Shown: positions 22,860 to 36,142, numbered from the stretch's first letter. The stretch is 64,000 bases of DNA from Rhizoclosmatium globosum (GCA_002104985.1 MCGO01000012.1:62001-126000); one strand, 5' to 3'. Numbers and translations: made by a program. Notes: generated by a model not told the origin, from the sequence alone.

Positions 22860-25800
22860 TCAACTATTATACGCATAGAAAAGCCCAGAAAACACAGAAT
22901 CCTTCCTTTCCGCCAACACCTTGGCGACTCAAACTCAACCGCCAATCCTTGATCCAACACCAACACTTTATCATAATCATCCAACACAGACTCTTGCAAC
23001 CGATGCAACACCGTCAAAAATGTCGTCCCCCTCAACTTCTCCTTCATCAACCTCCTCAACAAATTCTCAGTCTCAGGGTCAACTGAACTCGTCGCTTCAT
23101 CCAACAACACAATCTTCGGCCGACGTAACAGAATCCTCGCAAAGTATAATAACTGACACTGCCCGACAGAAAATGTATCCCATTCTCCTCAATCAATGTG
23201 TCGAGACCGTTTAGACTTGTCAAGAACGGGTGCAAACCAGCTTGGGACACAGAATCCCAGAGTTCCGCGTCGGTGTGGGTGGAAAGCGGGTCTAGCCAGG
23301 TGCGGATTGTTCCTGAGAGGAGGGTCGTGTCTTGTGGTACGACTTCGAATGCGGCGCGGAGAGTGTTTAGGCCTAGCGGTTTATTTCTGTGGGTTTTAAT
23401 GATGAGTTGTTTTTTTCATGACTGAGGAGTTTAGATCATAACGAAGGAATATTACCGTGACCGTCGATAATGATTTCACCAGTGTGCGGACAAATCGAAG
23501 CAAAGTTGCATTAATGTGCTTTTCCCGGATCCAGTCCGTCCAGCAATACATATACGAGATCCAGGCTCAATCATTAGCGAAATGTTCTTCAACGCTGGAA
23601 CATTTGGTGACGAATGGTAAAATGCGGAGACATCACGGAATACAATAGTTCCAGTCTTGGGCCACTCGTCATCAGACGGATCGGATTCCAAAGTGAGAGC
23701 ATCTTCTTTGGTAAACATCGGAATATTCCAAGAGTCGCTCGACACAAACCATCTATGCGCAGCAAAATAAGCGATGAATTCTAATTACACACTTACCTCT
23801 GTTTCCATGGCAATACAATTCTGTAAAATCAAGTTCATGATGACGTTAAGCTGTTTGCATTCAACAGGCGACTCCAAGGTTTTCAACAGAAAATAACGAC
23901 TGTTTCGAGGTTAAAGCAGCGAGTACAAAACGAGGAGAGCTGAAATGAGCTCCAAGCGCAGCAAAATCCAGACCTCTGTAAGAAAAAGATTCAGTATATG
24001 CCTCTGGTGCACTAAGAAAACACCGACCTGCACCGAATTTGAAGAACAAGGGTTGATTGCTCTCTTCAAGCAGGGATTTCATCTTTGTGACCCAATACGC
24101 CTCTCCTCCGGAGGAAACAATTGTAGATACACCTGCAAACATTTCCGAGATATGGGAGTATAAAGGAGACCGTTGAGTCGCTTCGAGACGCTTCAGCTGG
24201 CGGAAAGTTCGCGGAAAGTACCACAATACACCAAGGTAGAGAACACCAAGGGGAATGAAAAATGCTAGATAGAAGTACCGATCTTAATAAACAATCACTA
24301 ATCTTGTGGAACATTTACCTAACAGTACAGGAGTATTGATTGCCAGTATAACCCAAACAGAAACCAACCAACCCACACTTCCAGATAAATTCATCAGCAG
24401 CAGAATCATTTGATTTTCTACAGTTTGAATATCTTTTGTAAACCTATTCATGAGTCTTCCAATCAGCTGCCCTTCCCACCACGACATTGGAGCCGCCAAT
24501 ACCGAAATCAGAGCATTTTCGTGCAAGTTCTTGACGCTCTTCATAACCCAATTTGAATAACAGCGTTATAGCACGTAAATAGGAAAATGCTGATACATCC
24601 AATCACGATGTACCACATAATCCGTGCTGTTGTACCGAGGTCGAGAGTCCCTTTGCACCACCACGTCAACCACTGGTTCATAAGCACCACAGTGGCTTGA
24701 TAAAGCCCGATGAATGCGGCCATAACAATAAAATGCCCCCATCCGCCACTTGCTTTCACATATCCAGCATAAGTTGTCAATTTTACCTTCCCAACCTCCA
24801 TATCCTCTGCAACAACGATATCACTCACTTCCGAGTCCTCGTGGTGACTGGATTTCGTCTTTCGGTCACTCTCTATAGACAAGTTTGCGTTTTGGTAAAC
24901 TGATAATACTCGTCCGACTTTGAAAACTCGGAATATGTGTGTTGCGAGACTTGGCCAGAGTTGTTTATGAAAAGAATTGAGTCTGCGTGTTCGAGGATCT
25001 TGTGATTGTGCGTTGTCATTACGACTGTTTTGTTTTTCAATGCAGTTAGGATTGTTTCTTGTAAAACTGAGTGAGAGACTCTGGCGTCGAGAGGGGCGAG
25101 TGGGTCGTCCAATAGAATAATATCTGAAAGAGTGAGAATCATTGAATGATTTGAGGTTTGCACTCACCAGCATCGCTGTAAATCGCCCGTGCCAATGCAA
25201 TCCGTGCTTCTGACCTCCGCTGAGACGTACACCCTTCTCACCAAGAACAGACATCAATCCGCTGGCATCGATAACAAATCTTGTTCAAAGCACGCGCTCT
25301 TAATCGCCATGTCCATCTTCTCCCATTAAAGGTTCGCCCAAATTGGATGTTATCTTGAATTGTTCCATTGAAAATCCATGGTTTTTGTAAACACAAAGTT
25401 AAGCTTCCTTGAACACGAAGAGATCCTGATGTCTTCTCCAAATCTCCTACAATCGCGCTGAGGAGAGAAGTCTTTCCAGACCCACCCACCAACAATTACA
25501 GTCAAAGAACCAGTTTTAATGGATGCTGACACATCATTTAGGCGCCATATATCCGTTTGTTCCTCCACCTCATCTTTTTTTGTAGAAGTCGGCCATTGAA
25601 ATGTCGCGTGGTCAAAATGAATGGAATCGCCCAACAATTGTTTTTCAGAAACTAAAGTGGTTCGGTCTTCAGCTGCCAGGAATTTCGCGATACGTTTCCA
25701 AGAAACGAGGCCGTTGAAAAGTATGCGAGAACGGCAATGAAATTTATCATGGGAGCAGCGAGCATTTGGAAGAGTGCAAGAGCTGGAAAGATGATTGTGG

Positions 25801-26973
25801 ACGACATGATGTTTCCACGTGCGGCGTACAAGCTGAAAGAAGCCAGAGGCATCATCGCGCTTAATATGTGGGCGATAAGTGATCCGAATATTATAAGTTT
25901 TGTGAACATGTTCAGGAGAGATAATTGTTTGTTTCGGATGGTTGTGATGTTTTTGAACGCAGTTTCGACCAATACTTGACATTTTAGCAGACGAATCCCT
26001 GTGTCAACATAGTTAATGTATTAATGATGAATTGATTGGTTTGTCGAACCTTCAAACGCCTCTCTAATGTGTTTGACGCGCAAGTCACTTGTGTACTCAT
26101 CAATTGAATAGAGCCATAAAACGGAATAAACGCGACAGTCAAGACAACTAAACAAGAAGCTAAAACGCCGATTCCCGCAACGAGAGGAAATCCAATCATT
26201 CTCCAAATCAGACACACCGCCACAACAATTTCAAACAATGTGCCCCAAAGCTCATGCATCTTTGTTACGAATATAACGATATTTTCTGTGTCTACGTTAA
26301 TTAAATTGAGGATCTGGCCCTTTGAGAACTCCCGGACTTCAGTGGCGACACAGTCAACGCTTTCATCGCAACACAGATATAAAAAGGTCCGTAGCTGGAA
26401 TGCAACTCGCTTTACAATCGTATCATGAAGTCGTCCAAACACAGTCGAAGCGATCTTTAATGCAATTAGAATCCCTGCCAGTGTCCAATTTGAAAGGGTG
26501 AACAAGGGAAAGCCATTTGTATCGGGCAGAGGAGTCACAGACCACATTGATTCGGGCACTACGTCTTTGAATGCGACGAGATCAAGGATCTGTTGGAGGA
26601 TCAACGGGACACCGAGTCCAGCTGATAGACTCAATAACATCAATATTCCTGCTACACACATTGTCCCCGCGTACTGTAGCAAGATGTGTGCATAAACCAC
26701 ACGATCTAGCGATTGATGGGGATGTTTGGCCTTATACTGGTCAAATGAGGACAGACAACCGTCAACTGTGTCTGATAATGGCAATGACGGCAGATCAGCT
26801 CCCACTAAGTCCTTCTTGGCTCCAAAGATAACTAATGCGTCCATCCAGGAGACGGTAAGAAAAGACCATGGCGTTAGCTTGATGGGCCTTAAATTGGATG
26901 TTGAGTCTGTTTTGTGGGGTGACATTGCAGCCAAATATTGCGAATCATCAGAGTCTTGCGAATCTTCTGGCAT
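22860..26973 (-). pseudogene. ABCC-type (MRP) ABC transporter, multiply frameshifted
   Basis: All ABCC parts are present in order. N-terminal block MPEDSQDSDDSQYLAAMSPH, TMD1 (25652-26973, with GQILNLINVDTENIVIFVTK), NBD1 with Walker A G-x-G-S-G-K-T-S near 25490, signature LSGGQK near 25210, Walker B IILLDDPLAPLDA near 25110. TMD2 (23900-24800), NBD2 Walker A AGRTGSGKST near 23530, Walker B IVLLDEATSSVDPETE near 23090. Introns with good signals are found (about 25130-25175, 24260-24315, 23400-23460). But at least eight frame breaks occur: near 25715, 25480, 25310, 25265, 25215, 24545, 23505, 23120. Most would be repaired by one extra base in a short homopolymer, for example two G4 runs at Walker A. 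ABCC proteins export conjugates and drugs or act as vacuolar pumps. It is either a young pseudogene or a good gene in a poorly polished stretch. Confidence 0.7.
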
Positions 26974-27759
26974 ATCGCGCGATGAGGCACAAGTTGCTGT
27001 GCATGAGCCAATCTATTATAAATAAGCAATTATTCTGTTTCCAAACATTCCTTATAAATCGACACATTCGCAGGACTGGAGCAACGTCCAAACAAAGGAA
27101 AGTTAGCCTTCAAAACTTGAATCCATTCGAGGATCTATAGACGTTTGACGATGGCAGAAAGCTCTTAAGCTTGATGACAAATCAAATCATCCTCAAAGAT
27201 CTTTCCAAAGTAATTCGAAAAGGTGACCATCCTCGGCTTCAATGGTATTACGTTGCTATCCCAAATGGAGGGATTTCCATGAGAGTCTTTCAGAAGACAT
27301 TTCAAAAGAGAACGCCCCCAGAGACAGGTCGGCACTATTCAAATGATATATACTTGCTGTTCGTGACGGATGGTAGAGCTTGAGAGGTTGTTAACAGGTT
27401 TCGTCGCAACATGCAGCATGGTGCTGACTACAACTGTGCACGGCGACTCCGGATGAAACCGGGAGCAAGGTAATTCCGTCAGAAAATGTTGGGGCTGGTT
27501 AATATCAGCTTGATTTTAAGGGAATGAGAAATGGAAAATGCCGAATCAATTAGTTGAGTCATCCTTATTAATTCAACAGCTCATCATCTGTTGAGTCTGG
27601 AGGAGTAAAAAGAAAAAGCAAATTCAGCTTGCTATTATTCACTTTGAATATTGTTGCAAAGCGGCTGTGTGTTTGGGGGCACCTTGGGGCACACTCAGGC
27701 ACGAAGGGTTCAAGAATTAAACCCAAAAATCCCCTTAAACACAGTGCCCTCTTTCAAAC
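26974..27759. other. divergent intergenic region between the two ABCC genes
   Basis: Nearly 790 bp separate the head-to-head ABCC starts. A 70-codon frame at 27171-27383 (starting from a TTG) has no recognised similarity and no ATG near its start. The rest is AT-rich with no repeat or RNA gene seen. It presumably holds both promoters. Confidence 0.5.
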
Positions 27760-30700
27760 ATGAGGCACACCGCGACTCTCAGCATTGACTTCTGGTCTTT
27801 TTTCTCATACTCATGGATGACTTCAATCATGATGAAGAGCATCAAAACGGAGCTTGACACAAAGGACTTGCCGAAGCTTGGTTGTGCTGACCAGGCGACT
27901 TCTGCCCCAGATTGGCCTCGGATCTTCCTTGACAGATATAAAAAGTATACTGTAACAATGGATGGCCTGCCGCCAACATTGTTTTGGGCGCTTATTGACC
28001 AAACGAAGGTTTATTGGTAGGTTTTGAATGATGCCGGATCATAGCATTTATCTCACTCGTTTCAGGCTCCTTTCTGGTCTACTATACATTCTTAATATTG
28101 CATGTTTGGTTGGAACTCCATTGGTTTTACAACAAGTAATTGACCTTGCAGCGTTCAATGCAACCCTCATTGAACAAAAAGTCCCAGGCTTATCAGCGCC
28201 AACTCCAGTAGAGAGCAACACAATCCAAGAATTCCCCTTGATAACGAATTCCTCCTGGACCATCGCCTTTTTGCTTTTGAGTGTGAAGGTCTCTGGAACG
28301 TTTTTCGGATGTGCCAAGGAATTTATTGTCAAGCGGCTTGCATTCAATATTCGAACAGTGCTGGTTAAGACTGTAGCTGAAAAAACTCTCACTATTTCCG
28401 CATCTAAGGCAAAAGAATTTTCATATGTTCTCAACGTGGTTAACGTTGATGCAGAGTCAATCGCAATTTTTGCGGAACAGGCGCATGAGCTTTGGGCACT
28501 TCCCTTCAGATTATTTTATCATATTGTTATGAATATGATGCTTGGGTCATCCATCGGGGCTGGCATTGCGGCTTTGCTTGTATCAGGGTTGATTGAGTGT
28601 CATCGTCCCAGTTTTATCCTATTTGCTGCCCAAGTACTATAGTGCAAACGACTCAAGGTAAGCTTGTGAAAGAAATGCTGGACAGTATTCTCCTTATCAA
28701 AACAAGGAGTCTGTGTGGTTTCTTTGAGCATAAAATCAAACAAGGAAGACTAAAACAGCTGCACCGGTTGAAAATGGCTCTTTATGCAGTTGTTCCTTCG
28801 TAGTGATTGGTCAGCTTGCGACGTTTTTACCCCAAACAGCAGCATTTACACTTTATGCTCTAAGAAATGGCAGTGATAAGGCGATGCGCGAATTATATTC
28901 CCGTCTGTCGCATTCTTTTCTATCGTCGTGAATCCATTTATCAAGTTTCCTCAAACTATCATGTATGTTCGGACGTTTTAGCTTTTTTTTCTAAAATACC
29001 TTCCTAGGGCTGCGACAAGCGCGATTCCTTCTTGGAAGCGTCTTTATGATTTTTTGGTCTTGCCTGACCGGGATGAGAATTTCAGTCACTTTGCGAAAAC
29101 TGCGGCTGTTTCAATGGAATCTGCCAACTTTGCTTGGCCCGTGAAAAAGCAGCATTCAAAAAAGAATTTACTGTAAAGAAATCGAGCAGTCTCCAATCTC
29201 TTATGTATCGTGCCGTAAGCACTAAATATACCACTGATCCCGTCGCGAAGAATGCTCTTGCCAATATCAATCTCAACATAAGACCTGGGACATTTGTAAC
29301 AATCGTCGGACCTGTAGGTTCTGGGAAATCAGCGTTGTTACTTTCTATCTTGGGAGAATTGAAAAGAACGTCTGGCAAGGTATTCGCCAAAATTATCGTG
29401 TTTGAAACTCACCAATACAATATTTCAGATGGCTGTCAAAGGTTCGATAGCTTACTGTGCTCAACAGCCTTGGATTCAATCAGGCTCAATCGAGAATAAC
29501 GTGACATTTGGTAAACCGTTAGACAAAACGAAGATAGCGCTCGCAATTTCTTGCACTTGTCTTCAATCTGACATCGACAATATGCCATCAGGAATGAATA
29601 CAATCCTAGGAGACAAAGGGACGTCTCTGTCGGGTGGTCAAAAGACGCGTATTGCCTTGGCTAGAGCAGTGTATAGCGACGCAGATATTTTCTTGTTGGA
29701 CGATCCTTTATACAGTCTGGATGTGCAAGTGTCAAGCTCGTTGATCGAAAATTGTTTCAAAAGTACACTCAAGGGCAAAACAATTTTTCTCGTCACTCAA
29801 AACCACGAAATCTTGAAGGAAACCGACCACGTGATATATCTTCGAAAAAATGGTGAAATGCTACAAGGATCTTTTGACGACTTGATGAAGGAGAAAGAAT
29901 TCAGTGACTTTCTTGAACCCGTTCATGAAAGCAAGGGTGGACTTACGCAAACTAAGCGACTGGTTAACAACGGTGTCTCAAGAAACAATTCTATTATCAC
30001 TATAAATCCACCAATGATAATCGCAGACAAAGTCTCTGCTGCGGAAAACGTAAGAATCAATCCCTACAAAACTTTTTTCCGGGCAAGTGGTGGTTGGACC
30101 AAAGTTGCACCTCTTGCAGTTGTTATTCTATTCAAAATTTGCGCTTCAGTTCTGTCAAGCTTCTGGTTGACATGGTGGTGTGACAACTTGGTTCTTGGAA
30201 AGTCACACAATGTGTACTTTTGGACTGGTTGGTATCATGCCATTGTATGGATCGTGATTGTGTTGTCTCTTGTAATGAGCTTCATTGTCCATGCTGCTAT
30301 TATGCAGAGCGTGATTGCTTTGCATGATTCAGCCATCTCAGGCGTTATGAACGCACCTATTTGGTGGTTTGAGTCGCAACAGATTGGACGAATTGTAAGT
30401 TTTTGACTACCTTAATTGATTCTTCGCGGCTCACAATACTGATTATATTTATCAAAGATGAATCGATTTACGAAGGACGTAACACACATTGACTTGCGAC
30501 TCTTCCCAATGTATTCCACTTGATTGCCAATGTCAGTCATCTGTTCTCGATTGTTGCTATTGTCGGCATTAATGTCCCGTATCTTCTTCGTGAGTGAAAT
30601 ATCCGCTTTTAACTTCAGTTAATCTTGTTTTTAGTCGGCGTTGTTCCTTTAACGGGAGTATACTTTGTGATTTCGCGTTATTATTGCATTACAATGCGAC

Positions 30701-31911
30701 AACTTAAGCTACTGGAATCAAGCCAACGTTCTCCTCTTTATTCGCACATTTCTGAATCCATTGATGGAGTTGCAACCATTCGTGCATACAAAAACCAATC
30801 CTTCTTCACCAATACAACCGACGCACTTTTGGACCTTAGTAACAGACCAGTATTCTTGAAGATTGGCGCCGAACTTTGGGTTGTCCTACGTTTGGAACTG
30901 CTGGCAGCTCTACTCGTATTTATTCTTGCATCCCAGTGCACGAATTCTGGATTCATTTCAGCATCCACCATTGGAGTGGCTCTGATTCACACAAATTCGT
31001 TGACAGACATATTGCGTATAGTATTGCAGAGCATTGCGAACATGGAAATGGAGATGGTCAGTGTTGAACGTCTTGAAGAGTATTCGACGGGACTACCAGC
31101 TGAAGGTCCACAAGTGTTTGCGAATGATCCTCCACAACAGCTGTGGCCAAAGAATGGTACCATCGAGTTTAAAGATGTAACAGCTTTCTACAAGTCGAGA
31201 TCAGATGCCCCAGCGTTGAAAAATTTGTCTCTGACAATTAAAAGTGGTGAAAAAGTTTGTGTGGTTGGACGGACTGGATCAGGGAAAAGTACTTTGATCT
31301 CTACATTGATGAGGTTTGTTGAGAAGACGGGAGATATCAAGATTGACGGTCGAGGTGAGGCATTCATTTGTTATGGAAACCTTAATTAATAATAATTATT
31401 CAGAAATTGAAAGTGTTGGGTTTCAAACGCTCCGTGATGCCATTGAAGTTATTCCTCAAGAGATATACTTGTTCAATGGCACAATACGAACAGCGTTAGA
31501 CCACGATGCGAGATTCACTGATGATGAATTGTGGAAAGCGCTTGAATTGGTGGGAATGAAAAACACGGTGTCTAATTTGGAACGAAAGCTTGAAACTCGT
31601 GTTAGAAACGGGGGTGCAAACTTTTCCTTGGGTCAACGACAACTCCTGTATTTCGCTCGAGTAGCATTGAAGAAACCGAAAATCATTCTGATGGATGAAG
31701 CCACTTGTTCAGTGGATTTGGAAACCGAAAGGGAACTTCGAAAAGTGATGAAAAAGGTGTTCATTCAAACAACCATCGTCACTATACAACATCGTTTTCA
31801 GCCCTGCAATTTGCAAGAATTTGACAAGGTGCTGGTTATGGATTCGGGATGCGTTGCTGATATGATAGCCCTCGTGTTTTGTTTGAGAGAGGAGAGGGCT
31901 TGTTTGTGTGA
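27760..31911 (+). pseudogene. second ABCC-type ABC transporter, multiply frameshifted
   Basis: It starts MRHTATLSIDFWSFFSYSWM and follows the ABCC plan: short N-terminus, TMD1 (28050-28960, with SKAKEFSYVLNVVNVDAES and KEMLDSILLIKTRSLCGFFE), NBD1 Walker A GPVGSGKSAL near 29315, signature LSGGQKTRIALARA near 29630, Walker B IFLLDDPLYSLD near 29690. TMD2 (30080-31020), NBD2 Walker A GRTGSGKSTL near 31270, degenerate signature FSLGQRQLL, Walker B IILMDEATCSVD near 31690. The frame breaks near 28590, 28800, 28885, 29130, 30510 and 31862, each by one base, mostly in runs of G, C or T. The two halves otherwise read cleanly across good introns (29380-29428, 30395-30459, 30592-30634). It is a close paralogue of the minus-strand copy in order and motifs. 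The same caution about sequence error applies. Confidence 0.7.
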
Positions 31912-32257
31912 TGACTGGAAGTATCTATTAACTATTTGTAGTATTATCTCAATTTCAAAAATACATACAGAAGTTTTTTGATAGTTTTTGCAAATCAACA
32001 ATCCCTCTGTTGTTGCTCACATTCTTGCAAGCTTTATCGCCGTATTCAGTTGATTCCAAAGTTTTGTTCATGAGAGTAAATTTAGCATTCACACCGATGG
32101 AGATGCACGTGTCCATGACGAAAGGATGCGTGGGGTGCCTTTTGGTTCTGATTTTTTATGCTAACAAAGCTTGAATGTCTGTTGGAGACAGCAGCCAAGA
32201 CGTAGAGGCTTCTTCAACATATTTCTAAACATTTCATTTACAAACTTTTTTATTTGA
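31912..32257. other. intergenic, nothing recognised
   Basis: About 345 bp lie between the convergent 3' ends of the ABCC gene and the small membrane protein gene. Nothing recognised. Confidence 0.5.
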
Positions 32258-32859
32258 TCAATACGTGTATTTGAGGCTGCCTTGTTTGCTGCTTGATGGT
32301 AAGCCCTCATTCAAGTTGGCCATACCTTCTCCAAATTCTTCTCGTATTTCACATTGTTCTTCCAGTTGCTTTCCATTTCGCTCAAGTAGCCAGCGTGCAT
32401 ACTCTCCGTTCGTATATTCTTTTGGGATGCCTTTTGTTTTTCTTGCAAACCGTCCGGTTGTCCAAAACACTGCGATACTCATCAAAACAAATAAGAGGAC
32501 ACCCAGAGAGATACCAAGAGGAATAATAGCGTTATTAGGCGCTAGTGCGCGCCATTTTTCATAATCATAGTCGTGGCCACTGTGTTGGGTTAGACCAGAT
32601 CCCAATTGAGTATTTATCAATAAGAACTCAACTCTTTCCCTTTAAAGCTTAGGATTGTAGTTGTTTGATTCGAGGCTTTAATTTCAGATCCGGGCGGCCA
32701 TGGTATGTTACTCGGCCATCCAGGAGGCATTGGAGCAGCGGGACCAAAGTGAATCGCAGTCGGGTTTACACCATCTCCTGGAAGTGGGAATGGTAATGGT
32801 AACGCCAAATGGACACCTGAAGAAGGAATCAGAGATGTGGGAGAGGTCTGCGTTGCCAT
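32258..32859 (-). CDS. single-pass membrane protein, about 200 aa, one frame break
   Basis: An ATG frame from 32859 reads MATQTSPTSLIPSSG, then a Pro-rich segment (HLALPLPFPLPGDGVNP, GPAAPMPPGWPSNIPWPPGS) and an extracellular-like stretch with an NQT glycosylation site. It stops at 32617. The next frame continues with a clear membrane helix (IIPLGISLGVLLFVLMSIAV) and a basic cytosolic tail (RFARKTKGIPKEYTNGEYAR). No intron with AG acceptor separates them. One extra G in the AAAGGGAAAGAG run near 32645 would join them into one protein. The N-out/C-in type I layout is inference, because no signal peptide is visible. Family not recognised. Confidence 0.45.
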
Positions 32860-33635
32860 TTTGAGTAAGATCTAATGTCCAAGCACAAGCAGTAAGGGTG
32901 TATGGAACAAAACAAGCACTCGAAATTATAACTCAATCTCTTTCCAATACCGTTTCATCAATAAATGAAAGCGAATTATACCGAGGAGAATTGAAGTGTT
33001 CAAGCTGTGTTGACGAGACCCACATCAACACATGTGTCCGCGATTTCCTGAATTCAACACCACCAGCATAAATTCATCTGATACATTACCGATTTCGCGT
33101 CCTTCCTTGATCCTTCCCCTTTCACTTCCCATACAGGATCCTTTCTCTTGGGACGGTGGCATTTTTCAGTGTCGGAGTAAACGAGTGCAACCAAGGACAT
33201 AAGCACGAGGTCAAGGATGATTGGAATGCGCAAAGTTGGAGTGGACTTGCGCAAGGGAGCCAATCATTGTGGAGATAAATTCGGATTTTCAGTTTGTGTG
33301 TAAATGTTATTTATGTTGGTTGATAGCTTTGGCCTAAGTTATGCCAACGGGAAGGCCTGCCGCAGAAGTGGTTAGACCAAAGGTTCCGAAACCGGGGCAC
33401 AATTTGTGCCTGAGAGGACGGTAAGTTCGTGGAGCGATTTGAATTAGGAACAACTAAATGAAGAAAGTGGCGCTTGAGCGCACGACCAATTTGAGCATAC
33501 CGCATATCTCAACTCAATAAATATCCATCATTCAAGTGAGCTTATTTTGCAGTAGATGCACGTTTTTGAGTTTGAAAATTGAAGTGGTAAATGAATTAAA
33601 TTTGGCAAGCAATCAAAAACAGCCCTCCAATTATT
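32860..33635. other. intergenic; holds an orphan copy of the family promoter element
   Basis: No gene is supported in about 775 bp. On the minus strand at 33268-33283 is CGAATTTATCTCCAC, a close match to the core of the promoter element shared by the ten-cysteine family, followed by an ATG but no family coding sequence. It may be the remnant of a lost member. Confidence 0.45.
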
Positions 33636-33652
33636 CCTCAATTTATCTCCAC
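33636..33652 (+). promoter_or_regulatory. family promoter element CCTCAATTTATCTCCAC
   Basis: The sequence lies about 30 bp upstream of the MSFQQ start at 33681. It matches the elements in front of the other family members in its AATTTATCTCCA core. A partial second half (AGCCCTCCAATTATT) lies just upstream at 33621-33635. Confidence 0.55.
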
Positions 33653-33680
33653 GATCCTTAAAGCAGCTCTCCTCAAACGA

Positions 33681-34306
33681 ATGTCCTTCCAACAGATAAC
33701 CGTGTTCAACGGCAGCACGTGCGCCGCCGGGACCGCCAGCTTTTGGAGTAGCCGTGTCGATTCCGATCGCAACCAGCAACAAAGCCACGTGCGCATCTGT
33801 CGTTGGCGGCGGCGTCGCGTGCAAGTCGATTGGCGGCACAATTCCAATCTTGAGCGAGTCGCGTTCGTGCGGCGCCGGCGAATTCGAGCTCGTCCAAGCG
33901 ATCGGCGGCCGCGTGCTCACCGCCACCGTCTACACCGACTCGGACTGCGCGGCACAGCTCGAAGTCGCGGCCGTTGCCCTGGACAAGTGTACTGCGCTTT
34001 CTGTGCCTGGTGCGAGTCAAGCCATCTTTTGACGACCGTATGCTCAGTTGTGAGCAAGAACCAGTCGGTGAGCACTCCTGCAAAGCTTGCTCAGTGCGAG
34101 GCCCAGCCACCGGCAAAGTACGGCGTTTGTACAAAAGTTGTTCCAGAGTGTGTGGCTGCATTTCAGCAAAGTACAGCGGTGTGAGTGTGGGAAGCTTCAA
34201 ATACATGGAAGTTTCTCAAGTCATTACTCCTCCCACTAGCAAGAGCTCGGCTATGACTGTTGGAATCTTTGCTCTTGGTGGCTTAGCTGCCTTCGTTTTC
34301 TTTTGA
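33681..34306 (+). pseudogene. ten-cysteine MSFQQ family member, frameshifted
   Basis: It begins MSFQQITVFNGSTCAAGT like its intact relatives. After SF the frame shifts by one base at a TTTT run (relatives have TTT-GG), and the family sequence continues in another frame (GVAVSIPIATSNKATCASVV, then ACKSIGG, DSDCAAQ, LDKCTAL). It shifts again near 34015 (SVVSKNQSVSTPAKLAQCE) and once more at a CAAAG run near 34168 before the tail SVGSFKYMEVSQ and a hydrophobic end GIFALGGLAAFVFF. Base composition is more GC-rich than in relatives (third-position G/C in the first half). It looks like a divergent copy with at least three frame breaks, true or technical. Confidence 0.7.
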
Positions 34307-34455
34307 AATTCTTGAATCTGACATTCAAGATCTATGATATTTCCATTCAATAAATTCCCTTTTGACGTTTGGAACGAATCGCTTGCTTATATATTTCAAT
34401 AGCCTTAATCTAAACATTGATGACTCGATCAATTATTAACTTTTCCAACATCACA

Positions 34456-36142
34456 TCAATACATAAACCGCTGTACTCCTTCAACACCCTCCCACTTGAA
34501 TCCCTTTGCAACAAAAACCCATATCGTCACAACATTAAAACCCATATAAAGCACCAACTCTCCCATAACCCCAACCCAGCCCGGCGGCTTCACATACACC
34601 CTCGCAATTAAATACGGAACCAAGAAGTATCGAAACTCAAGCAACGGACTCGGAACTAGTGTCAGCGCAACACACACAGCATACAGAAACGTGTGGAGGG
34701 CCGGGGATGCGAGGGACGTGGCGACAAGGTATATGGCGACGAGGTACCCTGGTATTAACGCGTATCGGATGTATGCATTGGTTCGAAAGAGGAGTTTCCA
34801 GAGGTAGAATGTGTAATGTCTGTTGTCGGCGAGGAGGAACGGGTGTTCAATGCTGATTGCGGATGATGTGAGTTTTGAGAGTGTTGGGAACTATAGTAAT
34901 TACGTGAATTTCGAGATGATTATGTATGCGAGGACTGGTAGAGCTGCGAGGGTAACAAATCCAGTGGGTCTGCGTTATTGAAGGTGTTAATAGTAGCTTG
35001 GGGTGACTATGAAATGGACATACGATTTCAAGCTACGCCCAATCAAGGCGCTGAAGTTTTTCAACTTGGCAGGAATATTGATTGTGGGAGCTAAAAAGAA
35101 GGCCGAGAATGCTGAAAAGTAAAACAGTTGGACGACATGGAGTTGAGCAATATGGTTTGTTTTGTCTCCAAGAACGATTCCGCCATTCCAAACGATAAAG
35201 CCAGCAAAGAAGCCTAATGCAGAAATATACGGCCACAGGATTGGAATGAGGTAAATGAGGTGGTTGATTGACAGCATGATCAGAGAGAACAGCGACCTGA
35301 ATGCTAATTAAAAGAATAAGGAAACGACATTTTAAGGCATATAAAATATCGTACACAGTTCTGTGGAGAGCTTCCCTTTGGTGACTGGATTCTTCTTGTC
35401 TGAAAGTACTCTAATCACAGCCGTCCCAGCCCCAAACAGCATCCAAATTACATTCGTCTGTCGGAAAGTCATCGCGACTAAGCTAGCCTGAATCAAATTT
35501 CGTTGAAATGGATGCTCGAACTAGCTTCAAGTATTCAACTCAACTGCAGCACTTCCAATATGCCAGTCCTCAAGCGACCATAGGAAAGCCAGGAGTGTGA
35601 AAAATGTGGATCCAGAGTCCGTATAGTAGAGGAAATGGAAAAAGTAGGATATTGGAAAGAAGCTGATGGTTAGAGCTTCAACCCAATTTTTACGTGTGGA
35701 GTCTTGCTGCGAGCCTCCACGGATCCGATCAATGGTTTTTCCGAGTACAAAGAATGTCCCAATGTGAAAGAGAACGTTTGTGAAGCGGAGGGTTGAAGGG
35801 GAACAAGGGTTTGGCAGTAATTGGCTTAAAGGTTTGAGTAAGGCGACAGAAGCAATGTATCTGCCAAGGGATCAGTTGTCATTTTCGAGGAGAGAAATGA
35901 CAGTTACAATCCAGGCGGGGTAGTCAGTTTTGGATCATAGAAGGACCAGTTTCCGTTGCAGTACCGCTGAGCCTGGGGGATATGAAAGATCTCATCCTTT
36001 TGGGCAGGTAGTCAGGACCAGTCTGAGGATACTAGGAAGCGCAAACCATGTACGGATCTCTGACATTTGCATTTACGAGGGCAGCCACTGCGATGGCCAG
36101 CAAAAGCAGATTTGTCGCAAGGAGAAGACGCGCAACATCCAT
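34456..36142 (-). CDS. ALG10: ALG10 alpha-1,2-glucosyltransferase (DIE2/ALG10)
   Basis: About seven exons on the minus strand. Exon 1 (36047-36142) encodes a signal-anchor start [19 protein letters not shown] ending RDPYM. Exon 2 (35908-35996) continues [20 protein letters not shown] with [10 protein letters not shown], the family's N-terminal signature. Later exons carry [16 protein letters not shown], then [36 protein letters not shown], and [20 protein letters not shown], all classic ALG10 motifs, with many membrane helices to the C-terminus (ending EGVQRFMY). The enzyme adds the last alpha-1,2-glucose to the dolichol-linked N-glycan precursor in the ER membrane. The introns are 50-70 nt. 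Its start codon is 30 bp from that of RPN9. Intact as read, although not every internal splice junction was counted base by base. Confidence 0.92.

Noticed and set aside
27171..27383. 70-codon frame between the two ABCC genes as a gene
   Set aside because: It starts from TTG, has no recognised features, and is short enough to be chance.
33706..34206. Minus-strand frame of 166 codons over the broken ten-cysteine copy
   Set aside because: The plus-strand fragments match the family in order; the minus frame matches nothing and arises from GC-rich codons.
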